NCBI GenBank assembly: GCA_903885965.1
Contig: CAISKQ010000057.1
Span: 1 to 59,101 of the forward strand
Direction of reading: 5' to 3'
DNA length: 59,101 bases
From: an uncultured bacterium
GTDB taxonomy: Bacteria; Patescibacteriota; Minisyncoccia; Moranbacterales; GWC2-37-73
The notes below the pieces were generated by a model, which worked only from the letters and a program-made list of their open reading frames with translations, ran no database searches and was not told the origin of the DNA. The translations under genes were made by a program, and so were the position numbers. Every line of letters starts with the position of its first letter. Position 1 is the first letter of the stretch. Below are positions 32,593 to 40,809 of this stretch, in pieces.

Positions 32593-33198
32593 ATGAATGA
32601 AGACTTTCTAGAAGAAATAGAGGAATTTTATGATAGACCAATTATTGGAAAACAGCTTCCTGATTTTCAGCTAAAGGCGTTTCATGAGGACGATATAAGG
32701 GACATAAAGTTTTCAGATTATAAGGGAAAATGGATTGTGTTGGTTTTTTATCCTGCAGACTTTACCTTCATTTGCCCAACGGAGCTTGCTGCTGTGGCTG
32801 AGCTTTATCCTCAATTTCAAAAGCTTGGGGCGGAAGTTTTGAGTGTCAGCACGGACACTGCTTTTGTCCACAAAGCTTGGCACGACAGTTCTCCGATGAT
32901 TAAAACGGTAACCTTTCCAATGATTGCTGACCCGACTGGTGTGCTTTGTAAGGCACTCGGAACGTATATTCCACAAGAGGGTTTGTCGCTGCGAGCCACC
33001 TTCATCATTGACCCGGAAGGAATTGTCAAAGCTATGGACATTCATGATAACAGTATTGGTAGAAGCAGCGATGAGATTTTGCGCAAGCTTCAAGCAGCAA
33101 TTTTTGTCAGGGAGCATAAGACCGAAGTTTGTCCAGTCAACTGGCATCCTGGTTCCAAAACCCTTAAGCCAGGGTTGAAATTGGTTGGAAAACTATAG
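32593..33198 (+). CDS. ahpC: Typical 2-Cys peroxiredoxin (AhpC/Prx)
   Basis: A 201-residue thiol peroxidase that reduces H2O2 and organic peroxides. Peroxidatic Cys61 lies in YPADFTFICPTE and resolving Cys180 in TEVCPVNWHPG. The C-terminal tail after the resolving Cys is short, as in bacterial AhpC. No AhpF is nearby. It lies 88 bp before the superoxide dismutase gene, forming an oxidative-stress pair. Confidence 0.94.
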   Translation: MNEDFLEEIEEFYDRPIIGKQLPDFQLKAFHEDDIRDIKFSDYKGKWIVLVFYPADFTFICPTELAAVAELYPQFQKLGAEVLSVSTDTAFVHKAWHDSSPMIKTVTFPMIADPTGVLCKALGTYIPQEGLSLRATFIIDPEGIVKAMDIHDNSIGRSSDEILRKLQAAIFVREHKTEVCPVNWHPGSKTLKPGLKLVGKL

Positions 33199-33286
33199 TC
33201 AGCTTTTTGGATTTTAAATTTTAATATAAAAGGATTTTTTCTTCGCACTGAAAAGCTGAGAAGTTAATGTCTGATAAACTAATTTT

Positions 33287-33874
33287 ATGTATGAAATAAA
33301 AAAATTTGATCATTTGTTAGGCTTGGAAGGATTTTCTGACGAGCTACTTAAAAATCATTTTACCTTGTACGAAGGTTATGTGAATAATATCAATAAGCTT
33401 GTTAACCTTACAGCTGAAATGGTAGAGAGTGGCAACGGGGCAACGCCTGAATTTGCTGAGACAACTCGAAGATTTGGTTGGGAATTCAATGGCATGAGAT
33501 TGCACGAACTATATTTTGAGAATTTGATGAAAGGTGGATCTATTCTTGATCCTGTTTCACCTTTGGGCAAAAAAATTATCGAAGAATTTGGGTCCTTAGA
33601 AAAATGGGAGAAACACTTTCGAGCAATTGCGATGATGCGAGGAATTGGTTGGGTTATTTTGTATCGAGATAATTTTACAGGGGCACTTAATAACGTTTGG
33701 ATTAATGAGCACGACGGAGGGCATTTGGCTGGATCAACACCGATCCTCGTGATGGATGCTTTTGAACATGCCTACATGATTCAATATGGTCTGAAAAAAG
33801 CTGACTACTTGGAAGCATTCTTGAAAAATGTCTGCTGGCACGTGGCCTGTGGTCGCTTTGCTGAGGCGCAGTAA
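33287..33874 (+). CDS. Superoxide dismutase, Fe/Mn family
   Basis: A 195-residue SOD. The four metal ligands are His24 (NHFTLYEGY), His73 (LHELYF), Asp157 and His161 (MDAFEHAYMIQYG). The usual W of DVWEHAY is Phe here. The second-shell EHDGGHLAG replaces the Gln-containing strand seen in many family members, so metal preference cannot be told. The sequence is more divergent than typical SodB/SodA but complete. Followed by its own terminator. Confidence 0.88.
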   Translation: MYEIKKFDHLLGLEGFSDELLKNHFTLYEGYVNNINKLVNLTAEMVESGNGATPEFAETTRRFGWEFNGMRLHELYFENLMKGGSILDPVSPLGKKIIEEFGSLEKWEKHFRAIAMMRGIGWVILYRDNFTGALNNVWINEHDGGHLAGSTPILVMDAFEHAYMIQYGLKKADYLEAFLKNVCWHVACGRFAEAQ

Positions 33875-33899
33875 GATTTTTTACGAAAATAAAAATGAT

Positions 33900-33934
33900 A
33901 AAAGGCTCATCACAAGAGATGAGCCTTTTTGTTT
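33900..33934 (+). terminator. Terminator after the SOD gene
   Basis: AAAAGGCTCATC pairs with GATGAGCCTTTTT around ACAAGA. Strong and 25 bp after the stop. Confidence 0.92.
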
Positions 33935-33954
33935 AAAAATATAAAAGGTTGTTA

Positions 33955-34056
33955 TACCGAATTAGCTTAATTCATTCCACCATATTTAGGGACTAAGTCC
34001 CCTATAGGGGACTTAGTCCCTTTGCGTTAAGTAGCACTAATTTAGTTAATTCGGTA
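33955..34056. mobile_element. 102-bp palindromic MITE-like element P3, copy b
   Basis: Ends TACCGAATTAGCTTAATT...AATTTAGTTAATTCGGTA, almost the same as at 25996-26100. The central 34-bp perfect palindrome (33988-34021) is also centred on CCTATAGG, but its arms are GGGACTAAGTCC instead of GAGGCTAAGCCT. No clear target duplication at this site. Confidence 0.7.
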
Positions 34057-34082
34057 TTAGCTGGTAACCATAGGACAAATAT

Positions 34083-34112
34083 AAAAAGCCCTTCTTTGGG
34101 AAGAGCTTTTTT
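34083..34112. terminator. Bidirectional terminator
   Basis: AAAAGCCCTTC pairs with GGAAGAGCTTTT (one bulge) around TTTG. It lies between the SOD side and the 3' end of the minus-strand CAP gene. Confidence 0.75.
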
Positions 34113-34183
34113 GAAGATGGCAATGTCTCTATGCCAGATTTTTCATTAAACAAAAAGTTTTTATAAATTTTTATAAGTTACTC

Positions 34184-35059
34184 TCATCTTTTTAATTTCA
34201 TATGTATTAAATATGTTTTTTTGAAATGAGCAGGTGGAACTAATTTAGTAGGCAATAGAATAAATTTAGCTTTTAATTTTTTAATCTGGGAAGTTGAAAG
34301 TCTTTTAAATAGGGAAAAGAAATGGGTGGCAAGCTGAAAATGGGCCGCGAATAATTCATAGAAGAAGAATGAAAGAGCAATCAACATCGATGAAATATAT
34401 AGAAATGCAACTAGTGGAACAGGAGATAACTTTTCGGACATTGTGGTAAGGACTTTTCCTGCTGAACTAAAATTAGGGTAGGAACTTTTTTGAGAGTTGT
34501 CAGTCAGGGTGGTGCTGTTTGCAATTAAATTTTTGTTGGAGGCAGCGCCAGCAACTGCTTTTTCAACTGGCAATTCATTGGCTTTGGCGCCAAATTCTTG
34601 AACTGTTACGATTGTTTGTTTTCCATTAATTTTGCCAGTTATAACGGCAACACCAATTTCTTTATATCTAATGTTTAGAATATTTTTTTTGTGGCTTTCA
34701 CTTTTCATGAATGCATCATGTTGTGATTGTGGATCAGCGAAATTTATTGCAAGATTTTCTCCGGCAAATAAATAGTCATAACCGCTGCGACCAATCCATT
34801 GCCATGGGGTTATGCCATCTGGTGAAACGTGGGCAAAATAATTGTGCAAGATCATGTCGTTAGCTTTCCCTGTGGCAGCTTGAGTCAGCTCCTGGTTGAC
34901 TTTCAGTGGTGGGATGTTAAGGTTGGCTCTGTCATTATTGACTAGGTCGACAACTGATTGGGAATTGAAAACAGAAGCAAAGCAACTTTGAAAAGGAGCT
35001 ACTAGTATATAGGCTGCTAGAATTAAGAAACATCCGTTTTTAAATAATTTTTGAGACAT
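34184..35059 (-). CDS. CAP/SCP-domain (YkwD-like) secreted, membrane-anchored protein
   Basis: A 291-residue protein. A signal peptide (about 8-30) precedes a CAP domain (about 36-160): VVDLVNNDRANLNIPPLKVN, YFAHVSPDGITPWQWI, AGENLAINF and SESHKKNILNIRYKEIGVAV carry the conserved His/Glu cleft residues. A Ser/Thr-rich linker then leads to one membrane helix (about 212-235) and a basic cytoplasmic tail. Bacterial CAP proteins are surface proteins of poorly defined role. Single gene with its own flanking hairpins. Confidence 0.87.
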   Translation of the reverse strand: MSQKLFKNGCFLILAAYILVAPFQSCFASVFNSQSVVDLVNNDRANLNIPPLKVNQELTQAATGKANDMILHNYFAHVSPDGITPWQWIGRSGYDYLFAGENLAINFADPQSQHDAFMKSESHKKNILNIRYKEIGVAVITGKINGKQTIVTVQEFGAKANELPVEKAVAGAASNKNLIANSTTLTDNSQKSSYPNFSSAGKVLTTMSEKLSPVPLVAFLYISSMLIALSFFFYELFAAHFQLATHFFSLFKRLSTSQIKKLKAKFILLPTKLVPPAHFKKTYLIHMKLKR

Positions 35060-35070
35060 TTAAATAAAAG

Positions 35071-35106
35071 AAAAAGGGCGCTTCACCCGAGTGAAACGCC
35101 CTTTTT
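35071..35106. terminator. Strong bidirectional hairpin upstream of the CAP gene
   Basis: AAAAAGGGCG.TTCAC pairs with GTGAA.CGCCCTTTTT around CCGA. It separates the CAP gene from the tRNA-Gly transcript. Confidence 0.85.
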
Positions 35107-35233
35107 GAAGACATTTATACCTTCATTATACACCTTTTTAGGGAAAAGTCAATCTCTCTCTAGGTTATATAATTTTATAAATAAAATCTTGCTTAGCTTC
35201 TGCCCGTTTGATTCCCCATCCCGCTAGCAAAAT

Positions 35234-35264
35234 AAAAACATCCAGGGTAACCCTAGATGTTTTT
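35234..35264 (-). terminator. Terminator after tRNA-Gly
   Basis: On the minus strand AAAAACATCTAGGG pairs with CCCTGGATGTTTTT, a few bases beyond the tRNA 3' end. Confidence 0.8.
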
Positions 35265-35272
35265 AAATTTTG

Positions 35273-35344
35273 AGCGGGTAGGGGGAATCGAACCCCCCTC
35301 CTCAGCTTGGAAGGCTGATATAATAGCCACTATACGACACCCGC
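35273..35344 (-). tRNA. tRNA-Gly (anticodon UCC)
   Basis: Minus strand: acceptor GCGGGTG/TACCCGC with U73 discriminator (typical of Gly), anticodon loop CTTCCAA (TCC) in a TCAGC/GCTGA stem, T arm GGGGGTTCGATTCCCCC. CCA is not encoded. Confidence 0.95.
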
Positions 35345-35419
35345 TTTATTTAACTCTTCCAATTATACTGGAAATAATTTTTTTGTCTAGTGTTGGCATT
35401 TCTTTGCTGATTTTTGGTA

Positions 35420-35448
35420 TGGACAAAATGAAAAAAGTATGCTAAGCT
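35420..35448 (+). promoter_or_regulatory. gldA promoter TGGACA-17-TAAGCT
   Basis: TGGACA, 17-base spacer ending TATGC, TAAGCT; the same extended -10 block as at 21449. A strong hairpin with a T run (35460-35491) lies in the short leader. Confidence 0.65.
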
Positions 35449-35459
35449 TGAAAAGTCGT

Positions 35460-35491
35460 AAAAGGCGGGTGATTTTCACCCACCTTTTTAA
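35460..35491 (+). terminator. Hairpin plus T run in the gldA leader (possible attenuator)
   Basis: AAAAGG.GGGTGA pairs with TCACCC.CCTTTTT, then AATTTTT. It sits between the promoter and the start codon, so it would end most transcripts unless regulated or read through. Alternatively it terminates upstream transcription and the real promoter is elsewhere. Confidence 0.65.
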
Positions 35492-35512
35492 TTTTTTAAA
35501 AAAAACAAAAAA

Positions 35513-36613
35513 ATGATTCAAGCAAGCATCTTCCCTGGACGATATGTCCAAGGAGCAGGCGCACTTTCTCGCCTAGGAAAAGAAGCATCAAGATTTGGAA
35601 AAAATGCTTTCGCAGTTTGCGATCCTTTTGTAATTGAATCCATTATTCCTGCCTATGAAGAGGGAATAAAAAAGGAAATTGAAATTGTGTTTGAGAAATT
35701 TAATGGGGAATGTTGCGACAAGGAAATAAACAGAATAGTCGAATTAGTTAAAAGTGACACAAGCCAAGTCGTTATTGCTATTGGTGGTGGAAAAACAATT
35801 GATACCGCCAAAGCTGTTGCGCATAGTTTGTCTTTGCCGGTAATTATCGCTCCAACAATTGCTTCTACAGATGCGCCTTGCAGCGCGTTGTCTGTTATTT
35901 ATACCGATGAAGGAATTGTGGACCGTTATCTTTTCCTGCCAACAAATCCAAACAGTGTGCTTGTTGATACTTCGGTTATCGCTAAAGCTCCAGTGAGATT
36001 TTTAGTTTCAGGAATGGGCGATGCACTTTCTACTTGGCTTGAGGGACGCTCTTGTCAGTTGAAATATGCAAACAATTTTGCAGGTGAAAAAGGTTCTATG
36101 ACGGCTTATGCGCTAGCTGAACTTTGCTATGATACTCTTTTGGAATATGGTGTGGCTGCGAAAGTCTCAAACGAGGCTGGTGTTGTAACCCCAGCTTTTG
36201 AGAAAGTTGTTGAGGCAAACACCTTGCTTAGTGGTCTTGGTTTTGAAAGTGGTGGAATTGCATCTTGCCACGCTGTACACAATGGTTTGACAGTACTACC
36301 TCAAACACACAAATATTTTCATGGAGAAAAGGTTTCAATTGGAGTTGTTACTTCTTTGTTTCTTACTGACAAGCCTGCTGAAATCATTGATGAAGTCTAT
36401 GAATTTTGTGAATCGGTTGGTCTACCTACGACACTTGCACAAGTTGGCTTGATTGAACCTAGTGATGAAGATCTTATGAAGGTAGCTCAACGAGCATGCG
36501 CTGAAGGAGAAACAATTTATAATGAACTTGTTCCAATCACTCCTGAGGCAGTATTTTCTGCAATTAAAGCAGCTGATGCTTATGGAAAATCAAGAAAAAA
36601 AGGATTATACTAA
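35513..36613 (+). CDS. gldA: Glycerol dehydrogenase
   Basis: A 366-residue NAD-dependent iron/zinc-type dehydrogenase that interconverts glycerol and dihydroxyacetone. NAD site VVIAIGGGKTIDTAKAVA. Metal ligands: Asp in SGMGDALSTW, His in SCHAVHNGL and His in YFHGEKVSIG. SIFPGRYVQGAGAL at the start is characteristic of GldA. Full length. Single gene with terminator. In a fermentative small-genome cell it may serve redox balance; G1P-dehydrogenase-like activity is a less likely alternative. Confidence 0.93.
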   Translation: MIQASIFPGRYVQGAGALSRLGKEASRFGKNAFAVCDPFVIESIIPAYEEGIKKEIEIVFEKFNGECCDKEINRIVELVKSDTSQVVIAIGGGKTIDTAKAVAHSLSLPVIIAPTIASTDAPCSALSVIYTDEGIVDRYLFLPTNPNSVLVDTSVIAKAPVRFLVSGMGDALSTWLEGRSCQLKYANNFAGEKGSMTAYALAELCYDTLLEYGVAAKVSNEAGVVTPAFEKVVEANTLLSGLGFESGGIASCHAVHNGLTVLPQTHKYFHGEKVSIGVVTSLFLTDKPAEIIDEVYEFCESVGLPTTLAQVGLIEPSDEDLMKVAQRACAEGETIYNELVPITPEAVFSAIKAADAYGKSRKKGLY

Positions 36614-36643
36614 GTTGAAAATGAAAGTTGAAATAGCGAAAAT

Positions 36644-36674
36644 AAAAAACATCCCATTTGTGGGGATGTTTTTT
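36644..36674 (+). terminator. Terminator after gldA
   Basis: AAAAAACATCCC pairs with GGGGATGTTTTTT around ATTTGT. Confidence 0.9.
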
Positions 36675-36772
36675 GTGTTAGGGATTTTAGTTGTCCACTT
36701 GTTGTGGATAAGTCGGTGGATATCTTTTGCAAAACTGCGTCAATGGCGGACATTTTTGGCAAGAGAGCAGTC

Positions 36773-36801
36773 TTGCTGGTTTTCTTGCCTTGTGGTATTA
36801 T
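36773..36801 (+). promoter_or_regulatory. nrdA promoter TTGCTG-17-TATTAT
   Basis: The -35 TTGCTG and -10 TATTAT are separated by exactly 17 bases; an NrdR-type box begins 11 bases after the -10. Confidence 0.6.
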
Positions 36802-36812
36802 TATCTAACGTC

Positions 36813-36828
36813 ACACTATATATAGTGT
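36813..36828. promoter_or_regulatory. NrdR box
   Basis: ACACTATATATAGTGT is a perfect 16-bp palindrome matching the known NrdR box consensus and stands just downstream of the nrdA promoter. NrdR boxes usually come in pairs about 30 bp apart; only this one is clear here. No nrdR gene is in the window. Confidence 0.8.
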
Positions 36829-36860
36829 TTTAAGCTAATAATATAAAAATAACAAAAAAT

Positions 36861-39476
36861 ATGAGCATTAAACAAGTTAAGCTGCGCAGTGGAGAATTAG
36901 CAGCTTTTGATCGGGGAAAAATTGAAAGAGCAATTGAACTAGCTTGCGATGCTACAGGAGAAATTGATAATGGCTTTATTATAAAAATGGCAGATGACAT
37001 CATTGCTGAGCTTATTGCTTTTTCTGGCGACAGTCTGAATCCAAGCATTCCTGGTGTGGAAACAATCCAAGACATTACCGAGAAACATTTAATGAAGGAC
37101 GGGATGTATGAAATTGCCAAGGCTTTTATTTTGTATCGCAATAGACAAAGTGAAAAGCGTGACGAGAAAAAGGAAAAATTGCTAAAGCAGTTTGAGAGGC
37201 ATTCTATGCAGGTTATTAAGGCAGATGGCAAGAAAGAACTCTTTGAAATTGGCAAAATTAAAAATGTTTTCGATCGCAGCGTGGTTGGATATGAAGAATT
37301 TTGCTTGTTTGAAAATTTGCTGGAAGCTTTCAAAAAAAATATCGTTGATGAAATTAAAACTTCAGACATCAATAAATTGCTGGTTAAAACTTGCATTGAC
37401 TTGGTGACGGTAGAAAATATTCATTGGCAAGAGGTTGCCGGACGCATTGCGCTGTTTAATTTGTATAAGGAAGCAATTCGCAATCGTAGCCTTGAGCACG
37501 ATGATGTGTATAGTCCGCAGTCGGTGTTGGCACTTTTTCATGAATATATCGAGAAAGGTTTGTATGCCAAGGAATTGCGGCAGACTTATAGCGACGAGGA
37601 AATTCTGCTGGCCGCCAAAAGCATTGATGGAAAATTAGATTTGACCTATGGATACACAACAGTGCTCTCACTCCAAAAGCGCTATTTGCTTAATCCAAAT
37701 AAGATCATTAAAGAATTGCCACAGGAAATGTATTTTTTTGTGGGCTTGTTTTTGGCGATGCCGGAACCAAAAGAAACGCGGGTGGAAACAGCCGTGCAGA
37801 TGTATCTGGCTTGCGCTCAGCAGAAAATTTCGCTGGCAACTCCATCACTCATGAATGCGCGCACAACTTTTCATCAGCTTTCGAGTTGCTTCAAATTGAA
37901 TGTGGATGATGATCTTCGGGCGATTTACCATTCGATTGAGAACATTGCGCAAATTTCAAAATTTGGTGGCGGAGTCGGGGTCTATCTTGGAAATATTCGT
38001 GCGCGCGGAAGTGCAATTCGTGGAGTGATGGGCATGTCAGGAGGTGTTAATCCTTGGGTGAAAGTTATTAATGACACAGCAATTGCAGTCAATCAGCTCG
38101 GTTCACGTCTGGGAGCAATTTCCGTGACGCTCGACATTTGGCACCACGATATCTATGATTTTTTGGATTTGCAAACTGAAACCGGCGACATCAGGTCTAA
38201 GGCTTTTGATATCTTTCCGGCGATTTCAATCCCTGATCTTTTCATGAGGAGATTGCAAAACAATGAGGAAATTACACTTCTTGATCCACACGAGGTTCAA
38301 AAGTTGCATGGGAAATGCTTGCAGGACACTTTTGGTCTGGAATTTGAAAAATTTTATGCAATTTTGGAAAAAGATGAGCGAATCAAAATGAAAAAGGTTG
38401 TACCAGCCAAAGAACTTTTCAAGAAATTTTTGAAAGTGGTAGTTGAAACTGGGATGCCATATGTGTTTTTTCGTGATACGGTCAATAGACTTAATCCGAA
38501 CAAGCATGTAGGAAACATCTACTCTTCGCAGCTCTGCACAGAGATTTGTCAGAACACTTCAGCTTCAAAATTCGTGGAAGAGACATTGGAGGATGGAAAG
38601 ATTTTGATTAAATATGAGCCAGGCGACACTGTGGTTTGCAACTTGGCATCAATCAATGTTGCCAAGGTAAACACGTCAGAGGCGATTGAAAAGATTATCC
38701 CCATTGCAATGCGGATGTTGGATAATGTAATTACGCTGAATTATTATCCAATTCAGGAGGCAAAGAGAACTGCGATGCGATATCGTTCAGTTGGCTTGGG
38801 ATATCTTGGTTTGGCGGAGTATCTTGCCACACAAAAAATTGCCTATGATAGCGAGCAGGCACGAACCGTTACGGATGAACTGTTTTCAAAATATGCGCTT
38901 GCAACTTATCGAGCTTCAGTTGATTTAGCTAAAGAGCGCGGAGCATATCCGCTCTATAAAGGGAGCGAATATGATAACGGAAAAATTCTTGGTCGTAGTC
39001 AGCAGTGGTTTGTGGAAAACACTAAAGATGGTGAGAAATGGAAAAAACTTTTTGCGGATATGAAAGTTTCCGGAGTTCGTTTCGCCTATAACACGGCGCC
39101 TGCCCCAAATACTTCAACTGCTGGCGTAGTTGGCACGACTGCTGCACTGCTGCCGATTTATAAAAAATTTTTCGTGGAAACAAATCTTTCAGCACCGACG
39201 GTGCGGGTTGCTCCAAAGCTTAGCAAGGAAAATTTTTGGTACTACAAAGAATATATCAACATGGATATGAATGAAGTTATTGATATGATGGCGGTGCTTT
39301 ATAAATGGATAGATCAATCAATTTCTTTTGAGTGGATGATTGATCCTTCAAGGGTTAGCCCGGCGCAGCTCTATGAATATTATTTGAAATCATGGAATAG
39401 TGGAATTAAGACTGTTTATTACGTACGTAGTCTTTCGGGTGAGGTAAAGGATAATTGCGTTAGTTGCTCTGGATAA
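36861..39476 (+). CDS. nrdA: Ribonucleoside-diphosphate reductase, alpha subunit
   Basis: An 871-residue class I ribonucleotide reductase large subunit. Two N-terminal ATP-cone domains occur (about 1-90 and 105-195), the sites for overall dATP control. Catalytic residues: Cys in HQLSSCFKLN, the N-x-C-x-E-type loop LCTEICQNTS, and the radical-site partner Cys in GDTVVCNLASIN. NYYPIQEAKRTAMRYRSVGLGYLGLAEYL is characteristic. The C-terminal CVSCSG carries the redox pair that is re-reduced by thioredoxin/glutaredoxin. An NrdR box precedes it and nrdB follows after a 158-bp inverted-repeat element. Confidence 0.96.
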   Translation: MSIKQVKLRSGELAAFDRGKIERAIELACDATGEIDNGFIIKMADDIIAELIAFSGDSLNPSIPGVETIQDITEKHLMKDGMYEIAKAFILYRNRQSEKRDEKKEKLLKQFERHSMQVIKADGKKELFEIGKIKNVFDRSVVGYEEFCLFENLLEAFKKNIVDEIKTSDINKLLVKTCIDLVTVENIHWQEVAGRIALFNLYKEAIRNRSLEHDDVYSPQSVLALFHEYIEKGLYAKELRQTYSDEEILLAAKSIDGKLDLTYGYTTVLSLQKRYLLNPNKIIKELPQEMYFFVGLFLAMPEPKETRVETAVQMYLACAQQKISLATPSLMNARTTFHQLSSCFKLNVDDDLRAIYHSIENIAQISKFGGGVGVYLGNIRARGSAIRGVMGMSGGVNPWVKVINDTAIAVNQLGSRLGAISVTLDIWHHDIYDFLDLQTETGDIRSKAFDIFPAISIPDLFMRRLQNNEEITLLDPHEVQKLHGKCLQDTFGLEFEKFYAILEKDERIKMKKVVPAKELFKKFLKVVVETGMPYVFFRDTVNRLNPNKHVGNIYSSQLCTEICQNTSASKFVEETLEDGKILIKYEPGDTVVCNLASINVAKVNTSEAIEKIIPIAMRMLDNVITLNYYPIQEAKRTAMRYRSVGLGYLGLAEYLATQKIAYDSEQARTVTDELFSKYALATYRASVDLAKERGAYPLYKGSEYDNGKILGRSQQWFVENTKDGEKWKKLFADMKVSGVRFAYNTAPAPNTSTAGVVGTTAALLPIYKKFFVETNLSAPTVRVAPKLSKENFWYYKEYINMDMNEVIDMMAVLYKWIDQSISFEWMIDPSRVSPAQLYEYYLKSWNSGIKTVYYVRSLSGEVKDNCVSCSG

Positions 39477-39495
39477 TTCAAAATAAATAACTAAT

Positions 39496-39653
39496 ATGGG
39501 ACTTACTCGTTTGCTTTTTTCCGGTCCACTTTCCGGCGCTTGGAGATTTCTTTGAAAAAGGTGACATCGACGCTGTGATTGTTATTTGAAGTATTAGGGG
39601 GATCGTGGTCGCCTATAAACATGGTCCTCAAAAAACAAACGTGTAAGTCCTAT
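39496..39653. mobile_element. 158-bp MITE-like element between nrdA and nrdB
   Basis: The ends ATGGGACTTACTCGTTTG and (inverted) ATAGGACTTACACGTTTG match at 16 of 18 positions, and similarity continues weakly inward (TTTTTTCCGGTCCA versus TTTTTTGAGGACCA). On the minus strand it carries a 39-codon ORF (39622-39503) starting MFIGDHDPP and ending RRKVDRKKANE, possibly the tail of a lost transposase. Its right edge supplies the ATG that the ORF track uses for nrdB. Confidence 0.7.
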
Positions 39654-39678
39654 GATATATAAAAATTCAATAAAATAT

Positions 39679-40719
39679 ATGGAAAAGATGAAAATGAATT
39701 TAATGTTTAATCCTGAGGGTAACGATGAAGTGTCGGCCAGGACGATTATTAAGGGCCGGACGACCGGGTTGTTTAATCTTAACGTTGTTAAATATTCCTG
39801 GGCAAAGTCACTTTATCAGGTGATGATTGGAAATTTTTGGGTGCCTGAAAAGGTATCAGGACTCAAGGATGATGCCAGGATGTTTCATGGAGACCTTTCG
39901 CCCGAAGAGCAGCGCGCGTATAAGGGAATTTTGTCCTTCTTGATTTTTTTGGATTCAATTCAGACTGTCAATTTGCCACATATTTCTGATTTTATTACTT
40001 CTCCTGAGGTTAATTTGATTTTAGCAATTCAGACTTATCAAGAAGCGATTCATTCTCAATCGTACGCAACGATTTTAGAGTCAGTTGTGGAGAGCAAGGA
40101 GCGCGATGAAATTTATTATTTTTGGCGTAGCGATAGTGTTTTGCTTGAGCGAAATAAATACATTGGTCAGATTTATGAGAATTTTATTCAGGACTCTTCG
40201 GATGAAAATTTTTTCCGTGCAGTCGTGGCAAATTTTTTGCTAGAATCAATTTATTTCTATAATGGTTTTGCCTTTTTTGATACACTTGTTGATAAGATGA
40301 AAATGTTGGCAACTGGAAGGGTGATTGCCTATATTCGTCGTGACGAGTTGACACACATCACAACTTTTGCGAATATTATTAGAGAAATTCATAGTGAATT
40401 TCCGCAGATTTATAGTGAAGAAATTATTAAGGAAATGATGAGCGTAGCAGTTGAGCAGGAAATCCAGTGGAGTAATCATATTCTTGGTAATCGCATTCCA
40501 GGGATGAATGGTCAAACTACCCAGCAGTATACTCAGTGGTTAGCAAACAATCGTTTGGCCATGCTAAATATTGGCCCACTTTATCCGGATGCGGTGACAA
40601 ATCCGTATAAACATCTCGATCGACTTCAGGACGCAAATGGTGACAAGAGCAATTTTTTTGAAAGCACGGTTGTCAATTATACTCAATCAAGTAGTATGAA
40701 TGGCAGTTGGGATTTCTAA
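39679..40719 (+). CDS. nrdB: Ribonucleoside-diphosphate reductase, beta subunit
   Basis: A class I R2 subunit of about 346 residues. Diiron ligands: Asp in FLIFLDSIQ, Glu and His in YQEAIHSQSY, Glu in NFLLESIYFY, and Glu/His in RRDELTHITTF. The Tyr three residues after the ligand His (HSQSY) is at the radical position, so a conventional Tyr-radical R2 is likely. The track start (39652) lies at the edge of the inserted element, so ATG 39679 or the next in-frame ATG is preferred. Works with NrdA to make dNDPs under oxic conditions. Confidence 0.94.
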   Translation: MEKMKMNLMFNPEGNDEVSARTIIKGRTTGLFNLNVVKYSWAKSLYQVMIGNFWVPEKVSGLKDDARMFHGDLSPEEQRAYKGILSFLIFLDSIQTVNLPHISDFITSPEVNLILAIQTYQEAIHSQSYATILESVVESKERDEIYYFWRSDSVLLERNKYIGQIYENFIQDSSDENFFRAVVANFLLESIYFYNGFAFFDTLVDKMKMLATGRVIAYIRRDELTHITTFANIIREIHSEFPQIYSEEIIKEMMSVAVEQEIQWSNHILGNRIPGMNGQTTQQYTQWLANNRLAMLNIGPLYPDAVTNPYKHLDRLQDANGDKSNFFESTVVNYTQSSSMNGSWDF

Positions 40720-40809
40720 ATTTATGGATGGGTGCTATAATGTTTAAATTAATGTTTATAGGACCTATAAGTCCTAGCCTGGTTTGTAATTTTTTAAAGA
40801 CAAAAATCA

